Shown: positions 9,114 to 17,502, counted from the first letter of the stretch. The stretch is DNA of 41,006 nt from Comamonadaceae bacterium (GCA_947452785.1 CANGDZ010000028.1:1-41006); one strand, 5' to 3'. Notes: generated by a model from the letters alone, not told the origin. Numbers and translations: made by a program.

Positions 9114-10424
9114 ATGAGCAATACCCCCCACTTCTCTGCCACATCCTTAGAAAGCAACACGCAAACCGCGTTGCGATTCATCACCTGCGGCTCCGTTGAC
9201 GACGGCAAGAGCACGCTGATTGGCCGCCTGCTGGTAGACACCAAGGCCGTGCTGCAAGATCACCTGGCCGGCGTACAGCGCTCGGGCGAGACCGATTTGG
9301 CCCTGTTGACCGACGGTCTGTCTGCCGAGCGCGAGCAAGGCATCACGATTGACGTGGCCTACCGCTACTTCAACACCGAAGCGCGCAAGTTCATCATTGG
9401 CGATGCGCCCGGTCACGAACAATACACCCGCAACATGGTCACCGCCGCCTCCAGCGCCGACGCGGCTGTGGTGCTGGTCGATGCGATCAAGCTCGACTGG
9501 GCCAACCCCGACTTGCAACTGCTGCCGCAAACCCGCCGCCACTCGCTGCTGGTCAATCTGCTGCGAGTGCCGTCGGTCGTGTTCGCCATCAACAAGCTCG
9601 ACGCCGTGGCCGATGCGGCGGTGGCCTACAAAAACATCGCCGGCGCCTTAGAAAAGTTCGCCAAAGAGGCGGGGATCACCATCACCGCCATGGTGCCCAT
9701 TTCGGCCCTCAAGGGCTGGAACGTGGTGGACACCGAGAACAATGGCCAGGGCGACTGGTGTGGCTACACCGGCCCCAGCCTGCTGAGTATCCTGGAAACA
9801 TTGCCCGTGACACCGGCCGAGACCGATGTGGCTTTCAGCTTCCCGGTGCAGTGGGTCGAAAAATTCCATGATTCCGGCGTCACGACCCAAGGCCGGCGCG
9901 TGTTTTGGGGCCGCGTCGCCACGGGCAGTATTGAGCCTGGGCAGAAGATCAAGGTCTTTCCGAGCGGCCAGACCGCTGTGGTCTCGCAAGTGCTGAGCGC
10001 CACCCGCCAACCGCAAAACAAGGCCGCAGGCCACAGCGCAGGCATCGTGCTCGACCGCGAAGTCGACGTCTCACGCGGCGACTGGCTGTTGGCTTCTGAA
10101 GGTAGCCCTGAAGGCCAGCGTCAGCTGAACACCACCGTCGCCTGGATGGACGACGAACCGCTGGTGGCCGGGCGCTTGTACTGGGCGCTGCACGGTCACC
10201 GCTGGGTCAAGGTCAAAGTTCAGCGCGTGGTGCACCGCCTAGACGTCAACACCCTGGCCGAGGAAGAAGCCACCGAGCTGGCGCCCAACGCCATTGGCCA
10301 TGTCATCTTGGCCCTGCAAGAGCCGCTGGTGACCTTGCCATTTGCCCAGTCGCGCATTTTGGGGGCCTTGGTCTTGGTGGACACCGCGACGCATAAAACC
10401 TCAGGCGCCGTGTTGGTGAACTGA
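9114..10424 (+). CDS. cysN: Sulfate adenylyltransferase subunit 1 (GTPase), no APS kinase domain
   Basis: A 436-residue EF-Tu-like GTPase that drives APS synthesis by CysD. The P-loop GSVDDGKS is at residues 26-33, DAPGHEQYTRNM is the G3 region and NKLD the G4 motif, followed by two beta-barrel domains. Length matches stand-alone CysN; CysNC fusions are about 600 residues or more because they add APS kinase, which is absent here. This fits the APS-type CysH. The gene closes the tight cys gene set, with 74 bp before fdxA. Confidence 0.96.
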   Translation: MSNTPHFSATSLESNTQTALRFITCGSVDDGKSTLIGRLLVDTKAVLQDHLAGVQRSGETDLALLTDGLSAEREQGITIDVAYRYFNTEARKFIIGDAPGHEQYTRNMVTAASSADAAVVLVDAIKLDWANPDLQLLPQTRRHSLLVNLLRVPSVVFAINKLDAVADAAVAYKNIAGALEKFAKEAGITITAMVPISALKGWNVVDTENNGQGDWCGYTGPSLLSILETLPVTPAETDVAFSFPVQWVEKFHDSGVTTQGRRVFWGRVATGSIEPGQKIKVFPSGQTAVVSQVLSATRQPQNKAAGHSAGIVLDREVDVSRGDWLLASEGSPEGQRQLNTTVAWMDDEPLVAGRLYWALHGHRWVKVKVQRVVHRLDVNTLAEEEATELAPNAIGHVILALQEPLVTLPFAQSRILGALVLVDTATHKTSGAVLVN

Positions 10425-10498
10425 AAACCATTAAAATCCAGGGTTAGTCGCCTTACCCACTCACGAGCGAGGCCGACCCTTTATTCGATTGCCATGAC

Positions 10499-10828
10499 AT
10501 GACCCACGTAGTTTCAGAATCCTGTATCCAGTGCAAATACACCGACTGTGTCGATGTCTGCCCGGTAGATTGCTTCCGTGAAGGCCCGAACTTCTTGACC
10601 ATCGACCCCGATGAGTGCATCGACTGCGCAGTGTGCATTCCTGAATGCCCGGTCAATGCGATATACGCCGAAGAAGACCTTCCAGCCGATCAACAACACA
10701 TGACCAAGCTGAATGCCGAGTTGGCTTTGTTGCCGACCTGGAAAAGCATCACCAAGCGCAAAACGCCCATGCCTGATGCTGACAACTGGAAAGACAAAAC
10801 TGGCAAGTTGACCGAACTGATCCGTTAA
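10499..10828 (+). CDS. fdxA: Seven-iron ferredoxin (FdxA type)
   Basis: A 109-residue low-potential electron carrier with one [3Fe-4S] and one [4Fe-4S] cluster. Cysteines are at 9, 12, 17, 21, 25, 40, 43, 46 and 50. By comparison with Azotobacter ferredoxin I, C9/C17/C50 would hold the 3Fe cluster and C21/C40/C43/C46 the 4Fe cluster. The length and the extended C-terminus are typical of FdxA. An ATG at 10494 is followed at once by a stop, so 10499 is the start. Only 7 bp separate it from the reductase gene, so the two are probably one transcript and partners. Confidence 0.94.
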   Translation: MTHVVSESCIQCKYTDCVDVCPVDCFREGPNFLTIDPDECIDCAVCIPECPVNAIYAEEDLPADQQHMTKLNAELALLPTWKSITKRKTPMPDADNWKDKTGKLTELIR

Positions 10829-10835
10829 CTTACCC

Positions 10836-11876
10836 ATGAACGCGCTGATCGAAACCGATGCCTTGGTGATCGGCGCGGGCCCAGTCGGCTTATTCCAAGC
10901 CTTTCAACTGGGTTTACAAGGCATCTCCTGCCATATGGTCGACGCCCTGCCGCACACCGGCGGGCAATGCACTGAGCTGTATGCCGACAAGCCGATTTAC
11001 GACATCCCTGGCATTCCGCTGTGCACAGGTCGAGAACTGATCGCGCGGCTGACCGAGCAACTCCAACCCTTTCCCCCTACTTTTCATCTGAGCCAGCAAG
11101 TCAGCACGCTGACGCGTTTGCCTGATGCGCGCTTTGAGGTGGGCATCTCTCAAGGCCAGTCTTTTGTGACTCGCTGCGTGTTCATTGCGGCCGGTGTGGG
11201 CGCCTTCGTGCCCCGGCGTTTGTCTGTCAACGGCCTGTCAAATTTTGAAGAGCAACAGGTTTTCCATACGCTACCGGCTGATCTCCAGTTGCATGGTCAA
11301 CACCTGTTGGTGGCGGGCGATAACGACATCGCTCTGGCTACCGCCATCCAAGCTGCAATTCAGGCTATCGACCGCCCCGCCAGCGTCACCCTGATGCACC
11401 GGCGTGACCAATTCCAAGCCAGTTCCGAACTGGTGGACACCATGCGCCAGTTGTGCAGCCAGGGCTTGATGCGCTTTGTGGCGGCGCAACCCACGGCCTG
11501 CGTGATTGAGAACCAACGACTCACGGGTCTGGAGGTCTTAACTGCGCAAGGCGAGACCGAAGTTCTGCCCGCCGATGTGGTCGTGGCCAGCCTGGGCCTG
11601 TCGCCACGCTTGGGGCCGCTGGCGGACTGGGGCTTGGCGCTGGAGCGCAAGCAGCTGCCGGTGCAGACCGACACCTACTCGACGCATGAAAGAGGAATTT
11701 TTGCGGTGGGTGATATCAACACCTACCCCGGCAAAAAGAAGCTCATCTTGTGTGGCTTTCACGAGGCCACCTTGGCCGCCTTTGCTGCCGCCGCTTTGCT
11801 CCACCCCGAGCAAAAGACCCTGCTGCAATACACGACAACTTCTACCCTGCTGCACCAGCGGCTGGGCATCGCTTAA
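10836..11876 (+). CDS. Ferredoxin-NADP+ reductase, thioredoxin-reductase-like type
   Basis: A 346-residue flavoprotein with two nucleotide-binding domains. The FAD motif GAGPVG is at residues 13-18 and is followed by HTGGQCTELYADKPIYDIPG, characteristic of type 2 ferredoxin-NADP reductases. The NADP domain has VAGDNDIALATAI. The C-terminal FAD block is FAVGDINTYPGKKKLILCGFHEA. The CxxC redox site of real thioredoxin reductases is missing, which supports the reductase-of-ferredoxin assignment. It sits 7 bp after fdxA. Together with fpr at 468-1244 the window holds two unrelated ferredoxin reductases. Confidence 0.9.
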   Translation: MNALIETDALVIGAGPVGLFQAFQLGLQGISCHMVDALPHTGGQCTELYADKPIYDIPGIPLCTGRELIARLTEQLQPFPPTFHLSQQVSTLTRLPDARFEVGISQGQSFVTRCVFIAAGVGAFVPRRLSVNGLSNFEEQQVFHTLPADLQLHGQHLLVAGDNDIALATAIQAAIQAIDRPASVTLMHRRDQFQASSELVDTMRQLCSQGLMRFVAAQPTACVIENQRLTGLEVLTAQGETEVLPADVVVASLGLSPRLGPLADWGLALERKQLPVQTDTYSTHERGIFAVGDINTYPGKKKLILCGFHEATLAAFAAAALLHPEQKTLLQYTTTSTLLHQRLGIA

Positions 11877-11907
11877 AATACATATCGCGCCGCAATTTTG
11901 CGGTGCA

Positions 11908-11996
11908 TTCGCTAGGGGTGTTGCGGTTCGTTCTGAGCTGCGACTGAGAAAGTCCCTTTGAACCTGATTGAGGTAATCCTCGCGCAGGGAAGCTTG
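11908..11996 (+). ncRNA. TPP riboswitch (THI element)
   Basis: The conserved thi-box parts occur in order: AGGGGTG at 11914-11920, a P3 hairpin, CTGAGA at 11944-11949, CCCTTTGAACCTGAT at about 11954-11968, the P4/P5 hairpin TGAGG-TAAT-CCTCG, and CGCAGGGAA ending near 11991. This is the aptamer that binds thiamin pyrophosphate. It lies in the 5' leader of the TonB-dependent receptor, about 90 nt ahead of its ATG and after the ferredoxin reductase stop, so thiamin should repress the receptor. Outer limits are approximate. A possible -10 (TAAAAT, 11874-11879) overlaps the upstream stop codon. Confidence 0.95.
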
Positions 11997-12086
11997 TCTG
12001 ATACAGCAACGCAGCCATTCCATTCAGTTGGCCTGCGCCTTCGCTTTAGCAACCAGCCGACCTGCCATAACGTTAAAGGAAACGTC

Positions 12087-14264
12087 ATGGCATATCATCC
12101 GTTAAATTTTCACTCGCCCATTTTCAAGCGCACCCGCACCCATGCGGCCACGCTGCTTTGTATCGCCTCTCTCGGCAGTGCGTTGGCGCAAAACACCACG
12201 CCAGAAATCACCATCACCAGCCCTTCGCCGCAACAGGTCAGCGGTTTTGGAGATGTGCCTCTGGCCAAAGCACCGTTCAGTGCCATCAACATCGACAACC
12301 AAACGCTGCGCGACCTCGGCGCCACGCGCATCTCTGACGCCTTGCGCTTGGACGCCAGCGTCACTGACAGCTACAACTCGCCGGCCTACTGGGACATGTT
12401 GAGCGTGCGCGGTTACACCCTGGACAACCGCTACAACTACCGCCGCGAAGGCTTGCCGATCTCCGCCGAAACCATGATTCCCATGGAAAACAAAGAGCGC
12501 ATTGAACTGCTCAAAGGCACCAGCGGCATCCAGGCCGGCACCAGTTCGCCCGGCGGTTTGGCCAATTTCGTGGTGAAGCGCGCGCCCACAGGCAACGACG
12601 AAACCATCCGTGCCGTGACAGCCATCTATGGCAACGGCAAAAGCAGCAGCATCGCGCTGGACTTGGGTGGTCGTTTTGGCGAAAGCAAAGAATTCGGCTA
12701 CCGCTTCAACACCGCCTATGAAGACCTGAACCCTTACATCAAAAACACCCAAGGCCACCGCAAGCTGGTGGCCTTGGCCATGGACTGGCGCATGACGGCA
12801 GACAGCAAGCTAGAGTTTGAATTGGAAAAGAGTGAGCGGGAACAAATTGGTGTGAACGGTTACAGTTTGCTGGAGAATCCTAATAATCCTGCACGCATGC
12901 CCAGCCTTCCAGGAACTGTGAATGGGACACAAAATTTAACCCGACAAGCCTGGTCAGTACCTGGCGTCTTTGCCGCAACGACCGGATCAATTCGCTTCAA
13001 ACAAAACCTAGGCAATGGCTGGCGCTGGACAACACAATATGGCGCGCAACGCCTTCGCTCGGACGACCGACTGTCCTTTGCCTTTGGTGCAACCCTCCCC
13101 AATGGGACTTGGCTGGGTGACCGCTTTGCCAAAGATGGCAGCTTTGATCTTTACGACTACCGCAGCGACAATGAGCGCCGCTTAACGGACACGCTTCAAA
13201 CCTCCATTGATGGCAGTTTAGTGATTGCGGGTTTCAAACACCAGTTGATGCTGAGCGCTATGCGCAGCCGTCAACTCGATCGCCTTGAACCCACGCAACT
13301 CTACAGCTATGCAGGAACAAGTACGGGCTTTGGAGGCGCAGTACCCGCTCAGGTCCTGAATCAAACTTACTACAACACCAATCGCAGCGAATACAGCAAT
13401 GAGCTGTCCGCCACAGATGGGATAGAACTATCAGCACGAACAAAGGCGTGGGCCGGACTGCGCTTCACCCGCAGTGATCGCAGCACCGTCTCGCTCGATC
13501 CATCGAACCCCAATCCTGTCAATCAACAAACAGAATTCAATACACCCTGGATCGCTTTGTCCCACGAGTACGACGCGGGTTCCACCGTTTACGCTTCGTA
13601 CGGCGAAGGCGTTGAGTTGTTTGCTGCACCCAACAACGCCAACTACACCAATGCAGGGAAATTTCTCGGGGCTCAGCGCAGCAAGCAAGTGGAAGTAGGC
13701 CTCAAGGGTAAAACCGGTCAGCACTTGAGCTGGAATGCTGCAGTGTTTCATATCGATCGGCCTCTGGCTTATGACTATGCCTATGCTCGGGTTGTGGACG
13801 GAAAGCAAACCCATGATGGACTGGACGCAGGTCTTCAATGGACGCAGCAACAGTGGCTCGTGTCAGGCCAGGCGCAATGGCTTCATGCGCGAATTTCTGG
13901 CACCACCGTCGACACGACTTTGAATGGCACTCAACCCCTCAACGTCCCAGCGATCACACTTCGTGCCCTTGCTCAATACCGGTGGGCTGAAGTCCCCGGT
14001 CTGCGCACCAGCCTGCGCCTGAACCACGAAGGCGAGCGACGCGTCTTGGAAGACGGCAGCATCAATCTGCCGGCATGGACCACGCTCGATTTCGCGGCGC
14101 ATTACGACACCCGCATTCAAGGCACACGCGCCGAATGGACGCTGGGTATCGACAACCTGACGGACCAACATTACTGGCGTGAATCACCCAAGCAATTTGG
14201 CCACTACTACCTCTACCCCGGCGCTCCTCGTACTGCCCGAATCAGCGTCAGAACCAGCTTCTAA
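12087..14264 (+). CDS. TonB-dependent outer-membrane receptor under TPP riboswitch control
   Basis: A 725-residue receptor. A signal peptide ends near SALAQ (about residue 35), an ITITSPSP stretch may be the TonB box, and the plug domain runs to about residue 165 with SVRGYTLDN and ERIELLKGTSGIQAGTSSPGGL. A 22-strand-type barrel ends in the usual C-terminal aromatic (VRTSF). Plug wording resembles the ferric-siderophore receptor subfamily, but the TPP riboswitch in the leader argues for import of thiamin, a phosphate ester or a precursor. The ATG at 12087 has AAGGAAA ahead of it; the frame is open further upstream but into the riboswitch. Codon choice in roughly 12855-13950 is less biased than at the ends, hinting at a mosaic barrel. 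The substrate is inferred. Confidence 0.9.
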   Translation: MAYHPLNFHSPIFKRTRTHAATLLCIASLGSALAQNTTPEITITSPSPQQVSGFGDVPLAKAPFSAINIDNQTLRDLGATRISDALRLDASVTDSYNSPAYWDMLSVRGYTLDNRYNYRREGLPISAETMIPMENKERIELLKGTSGIQAGTSSPGGLANFVVKRAPTGNDETIRAVTAIYGNGKSSSIALDLGGRFGESKEFGYRFNTAYEDLNPYIKNTQGHRKLVALAMDWRMTADSKLEFELEKSEREQIGVNGYSLLENPNNPARMPSLPGTVNGTQNLTRQAWSVPGVFAATTGSIRFKQNLGNGWRWTTQYGAQRLRSDDRLSFAFGATLPNGTWLGDRFAKDGSFDLYDYRSDNERRLTDTLQTSIDGSLVIAGFKHQLMLSAMRSRQLDRLEPTQLYSYAGTSTGFGGAVPAQVLNQTYYNTNRSEYSNELSATDGIELSARTKAWAGLRFTRSDRSTVSLDPSNPNPVNQQTEFNTPWIALSHEYDAGSTVYASYGEGVELFAAPNNANYTNAGKFLGAQRSKQVEVGLKGKTGQHLSWNAAVFHIDRPLAYDYAYARVVDGKQTHDGLDAGLQWTQQQWLVSGQAQWLHARISGTTVDTTLNGTQPLNVPAITLRALAQYRWAEVPGLRTSLRLNHEGERRVLEDGSINLPAWTTLDFAAHYDTRIQGTRAEWTLGIDNLTDQHYWRESPKQFGHYYLYPGAPRTARISVRTSF

Positions 14265-14302
14265 AAGTGGTGCGCAGACTTCGCAAAAAATCTGCGCCTC
14301 AC

Positions 14303-14332
14303 TGGAGAATCGCTAAATTTTGACGCTATAAT
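14303..14332 (+). promoter_or_regulatory. Sigma-70-type promoter of tRNA-Asn
   Basis: A perfect -10 hexamer TATAAT lies at 14327-14332. A four-of-six -35 (TGGAGA, 14303-14308) precedes it with 18-bp spacing. The tRNA begins 11 bp downstream, which suits direct transcription of a short pre-tRNA. Confidence 0.7.
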
Positions 14333-14343
14333 TCAAGGATTGT

Positions 14344-14419
14344 TCCTCAATAGCTCAGTTGGTAGAGCGCCGGACTGTTAATCCGTAGGTCCCTGGTTCG
14401 AGCCCAGGTTGAGGAGCCA
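14344..14419 (+). tRNA. tRNA-Asn (anticodon GUU)
   Basis: A 76-nt cloverleaf. The acceptor arm TCCTCAA (14344-14350) pairs with TTGAGGA (14409-14415), followed by discriminator G and an encoded CCA at 14417-14419. The D-loop reads AGCTCAGTTGGTAGAGC, the anticodon GTT is at 14377-14379, and the T-arm contains GGTTCGAGCC. It stands alone with its own promoter and terminator. A gene of unknown origin lies downstream, so the 3' end is a possible integration site, but I see no second copy of the tRNA end in the window. Confidence 0.98.
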
Positions 14420-14434
14420 AAAAATCATCGATTT

Positions 14435-14457
14435 AGCCCGCTTTTTGCGGGCTTTTT
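14435..14457 (+). terminator. Rho-independent terminator of tRNA-Asn
   Basis: The 7-bp stem AGCCCGC/GCGGGCT has a five-T loop and is followed by a T-run reaching 14457. It starts 15 bp after the tRNA CCA end. Confidence 0.88.
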
Positions 14458-14759
14458 CGTTTCTTGGAACTATTTGCGACATGGTTGCAGCACTGACCCC
14501 CAAGTACTCCGCTATTTCTGCTGTGGCATGCCATGCTCTTCTAGGAGACCGTCATGGTATGAAGCACGCACGGCCTAAGTTCAGAACCGCGAAGTTCTGG
14601 AATTCAGATGGATATGGAAACGCGATCTGAATGCACCGCAAGCCCGACCAACCTTTCAGGCTTGGCCGGGCTTGTCTTTAAGAAGGATGCAAAAACTCAT
14701 GGTTAAAGCCCATGAGCGCCAAACGTCGTTTGCGAAGTGCGCATCCGCGATGTCGTCTG
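14458..14759. other. Non-coding spacer with stacked hairpins between tRNA-Asn and the orphan gene
   Basis: No convincing gene is seen. Three inverted repeats follow one another: CAGAAC/GTTCTG (14582-14599, loop of 6), ATTCAGAT/ATCTGAAT (14602-14632, loop of 15) and CAAGCCCG/CGGGCTTG (14639-14674). The last is followed by GTCTTT on the plus strand and could act as a weak terminator or as a boundary structure for the convergent orphan gene. A short open stretch on the plus strand (about 14480-14630) shows no family resemblance. Confidence 0.5.
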
Positions 14760-17111
14760 TCAGCTTTGGACCAATGCGAAACCAGCGTTGTCGTAGCGGT
14801 CCAGCCACCATAGGCGTCCGTCAGCGTAGCCGTTGGTGACGGCCGCATAGACACAGAGAACCTCAGAAAAGGCCCCGCTCACCACTTCGCAATGAGCAGA
14901 GTGACGAAAGCCCTCGGGGCACAGAGTGCCTGGGCCGGAAGGCGGTGTGGGTGGACAGATGCAACTGTCTAACACGTGGTTATGCGCTAAAAGCGTTACA
15001 GCAGGCACCAGTTTGCCGTATGTCTTTGTTGCAGCGAGATAACCGAACCCGTTACTGCCCGCAACGCCAACCGCCCCTTTGCTGAAAGCCTGGTACTGGT
15101 GATTGAGGTGGCCCAGTTGCACAGCAAACACGAACCCACCAAATCCACCCGGCTGATCAGCGTTAAAACTGATGTTGACACCGGGGTTGCTGCCATGGCT
15201 GTATGCCAAGATCCCGGTGCACCCGGTGACTGACCCCGGGACAGAAGCCGGAATGATGTTGGCAAAAGTGACTCGGTTTTCGATACGCAGTTTCAATACA
15301 AAAACCTGCACACCACTGCTGGTGGCGGGACACAGGTCATCCAAGAGCGTTTCAACGTAGGCCGAACCGGCGGGCACGGAGGTCATGTCCCCCTCTCCGC
15401 GGTAATCGGACGGCGGAATCTGGAACCCACCGCCAGGGCTCATGCGCTGAAGTTCGCCACCGGAGAGGCCAAAGAGTTCCAAACGCAGTTTGACCCAGCC
15501 CGCCGCGAGACCGACATCGGGATAAGCCAGCGCCGTGTTGAAGAATGCGCTGGCCTCGTTGTTACGGCAGAAATCCCACCATCCCTCCATCCTGGCCGGG
15601 TTCGCTGGCAGATCTCGCGCAGGAAGCTTGAACGCAACCTGGCCTCCCGTAGTTTGGGGCCCCAGTGCAACGCTGCCCCGGTGCCACACCTCATGTCCAC
15701 CAACATTAACGATTTCTGTGTAGATGCGTGACAGGGGAGTCAAAACCACATGCCAAGGCTCGCCTGGCTCTATGGGCGTGCCGTCCTCTTGCACATGTTG
15801 ATAGGACCAGCGAAAGTGAGTCACCCCGGCCAGACCGAGACTGGAACTGAACTCCACATGGGGCGAGAGGACGTCGCCGAAGGCGTGCGGCATGGGACCC
15901 AAGCCATTGGGCATGCTTAGCGCTTCGGTCGTGCCGTTGGTTTTGATCGCGCCAAGCCAAGTGTCGCCAATTCGCTCCACCAAGACGGACCCCTCGGGAA
16001 TATCCGTTTCGGGCGCTGCTGCATGAACGCGTGGATCCGTAACATGCAACATCACGTCACTGCCGCAAGCGTAATTCCACCAAGTGTGGCACCGTACACT
16101 GGGTTTGTAGACTGGCGTCCACGCGTTGTCGATCCAGTAATCCACCCAGAGGTAAAGATCGGGGTGGTCGCCGAAGGGGCAGTACCAAACGTTGGTGTCA
16201 AAGATGCCCTGCGCATCGGAATAAGCAACCGTTCTTTCCCATGAACGCAACAGAGGCCACAACCAAGGCCAGTGCCAGTACCAAATGCAGAGCACGGGCC
16301 ACACTGCTTCAAAATGCAGGGCAAGCGTGTTGCGCACCACCAAGGATGAAGTCGACAAAAGCTGAACCCGCGAGTTTTGCGTCAGTGCTTTTTCCAGGAG
16401 TTTGCCCGCCGATTCCAGATCCAACTGATGCAAGTAAGCAGGTGGCTCAGGCTGAGGGTTAAGACGGTTGAGGACATTCGTGGTTTGCCCGGTATTCAAC
16501 CGCATAATGTGCGTCGGCATAATAGGGCCGGCCTCGAACTGTGGGCCTGGGCCTGGGTCGGGATCGGGAATAGGAATCCAAGTGCGGTCGAGGATTTTCA
16601 GCAGATCGTCGCGCAGCTTGAATATTTTGGCATTGGGAATACGCTTCAAAATGTTCCACATGGCGTCCACTTCGCAGATGTGAACGCGGGCGTGAGGAAG
16701 GGGCAAATCCTGTTCTGCGCCCCCAACGTGGGTGGGAACCAGCACGCGACCGCGTACCCTGCACATTCTGATCCAGCAACGCCAGAGACTCTCTGGGATG
16801 GGCCTTAACTCAACGTGTCCCGTGGCGCCCGGGATCCACGACGGCTCATAGGCTCGCATGCGTTCCATCACGGCCAAGTTGACTTCCTCTTCGCCCTCCC
16901 CAGTGGGCGGCGTCGAGGCAATGAACAAGCGCAAGTCCTTGCGACCTCCCGCTTCGCCCTTGAGGGTTACTTTGGCATTGCGTACCGGGCTTGAGGCCAA
17001 TAGTCGACCCGAGCGGGTAAAGAGATAGGCTGTGATCGGAATATCGGTTTCTGGTTTGCGATCAAAATCTACAGAAAAGATAAAAGTGACGTGATTTGAT
17101 TTTTCTTCCAT
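14760..17111 (-). CDS. Large protein of unknown function with a tryptophan-rich centre
   Basis: 783 residues, family not recognised. The ATG at 17111 has AGGAG six bases upstream, favouring it over the in-frame TTG at 17117. There is no signal peptide or classical membrane helix. Residues 5-90 look like a beta-sandwich (alternating hydrophobic strands, VTFIFSVDFDRK). A middle part (about 99-175) reads RVRGRVLVP and ARVHICEVD, then ILKRIPNAKIFKLRDDLLKIL, followed by a DPDPGPGP linker near 183-190. Residues 271-291 contain seven tryptophans in 21 positions, and WYCPFGDHPD, DYWIDNAW and CHTWWNYACG follow. The C-terminal part is rich in Gly, Ala and Ser with scattered cysteines (about 717-753). 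It is monocistronic, beside tRNA-Asn. A structural, secreted (non-Sec) or surface role is possible, but I assign none. Confidence 0.85.
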   Translation of the reverse strand: MEEKSNHVTFIFSVDFDRKPETDIPITAYLFTRSGRLLASSPVRNAKVTLKGEAGGRKDLRLFIASTPPTGEGEEEVNLAVMERMRAYEPSWIPGATGHVELRPIPESLWRCWIRMCRVRGRVLVPTHVGGAEQDLPLPHARVHICEVDAMWNILKRIPNAKIFKLRDDLLKILDRTWIPIPDPDPGPGPQFEAGPIMPTHIMRLNTGQTTNVLNRLNPQPEPPAYLHQLDLESAGKLLEKALTQNSRVQLLSTSSLVVRNTLALHFEAVWPVLCIWYWHWPWLWPLLRSWERTVAYSDAQGIFDTNVWYCPFGDHPDLYLWVDYWIDNAWTPVYKPSVRCHTWWNYACGSDVMLHVTDPRVHAAAPETDIPEGSVLVERIGDTWLGAIKTNGTTEALSMPNGLGPMPHAFGDVLSPHVEFSSSLGLAGVTHFRWSYQHVQEDGTPIEPGEPWHVVLTPLSRIYTEIVNVGGHEVWHRGSVALGPQTTGGQVAFKLPARDLPANPARMEGWWDFCRNNEASAFFNTALAYPDVGLAAGWVKLRLELFGLSGGELQRMSPGGGFQIPPSDYRGEGDMTSVPAGSAYVETLLDDLCPATSSGVQVFVLKLRIENRVTFANIIPASVPGSVTGCTGILAYSHGSNPGVNISFNADQPGGFGGFVFAVQLGHLNHQYQAFSKGAVGVAGSNGFGYLAATKTYGKLVPAVTLLAHNHVLDSCICPPTPPSGPGTLCPEGFRHSAHCEVVSGAFSEVLCVYAAVTNGYADGRLWWLDRYDNAGFALVQS

Positions 17112-17502
17112 GCCCAACTCCTGTAAGGGTTATCCAAATTAGTGCAGCCCTTGCATGGCAGCACTAAGCAAGAATGTCCGAGACGAAGCATGAGCTCTGT
17201 GCGATGGAATACAAAAGTTAACTTAAATAACAACTTTCAAGCAGCGATGGTGTATGGGTTGGAATGGCAGGATTGATTTCCAATGCGAACAATTATCATT
17301 TGCAAGTGATTTTAAATTTCTGCAAATGGATCGCCAAAGCACAAAGCATGGCGTTACAGCGGCCATGACTACGGAAAACCCTTAGGCACAGAGCCCTGTT
17401 CGCTGTTGCATGCGGGGTCGCTGTGCACCATACTTTCCTCATGAATTTTGAATCAGGGAGCCGCCCAAAGGGCGCAAAAAACAAGTACGGCAGTGCCCTC
17501 TT
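17112..17502. promoter_or_regulatory. 391-bp divergent intergenic region with inverted repeat and Fur-like site
   Basis: This region separates the orphan gene (minus) from the MoxR gene (plus). A perfect 8-bp inverted repeat CATTTGCA (17297-17304) / TGCAAATG (17321-17328) has an AT-rich 16-bp spacer. Overlapping its left arm, 17285-17303 read on the minus strand matches 13 of 19 positions of the Fur consensus by my count. No coding potential is evident. These are candidate operators only. Confidence 0.4.

Noticed and set aside
14409..14630. Open plus-strand frame of 73 codons beginning inside the tRNA-Asn 3' end
   Set aside because: It starts within the tRNA and runs through its terminator; no family resemblance and no ribosome site.
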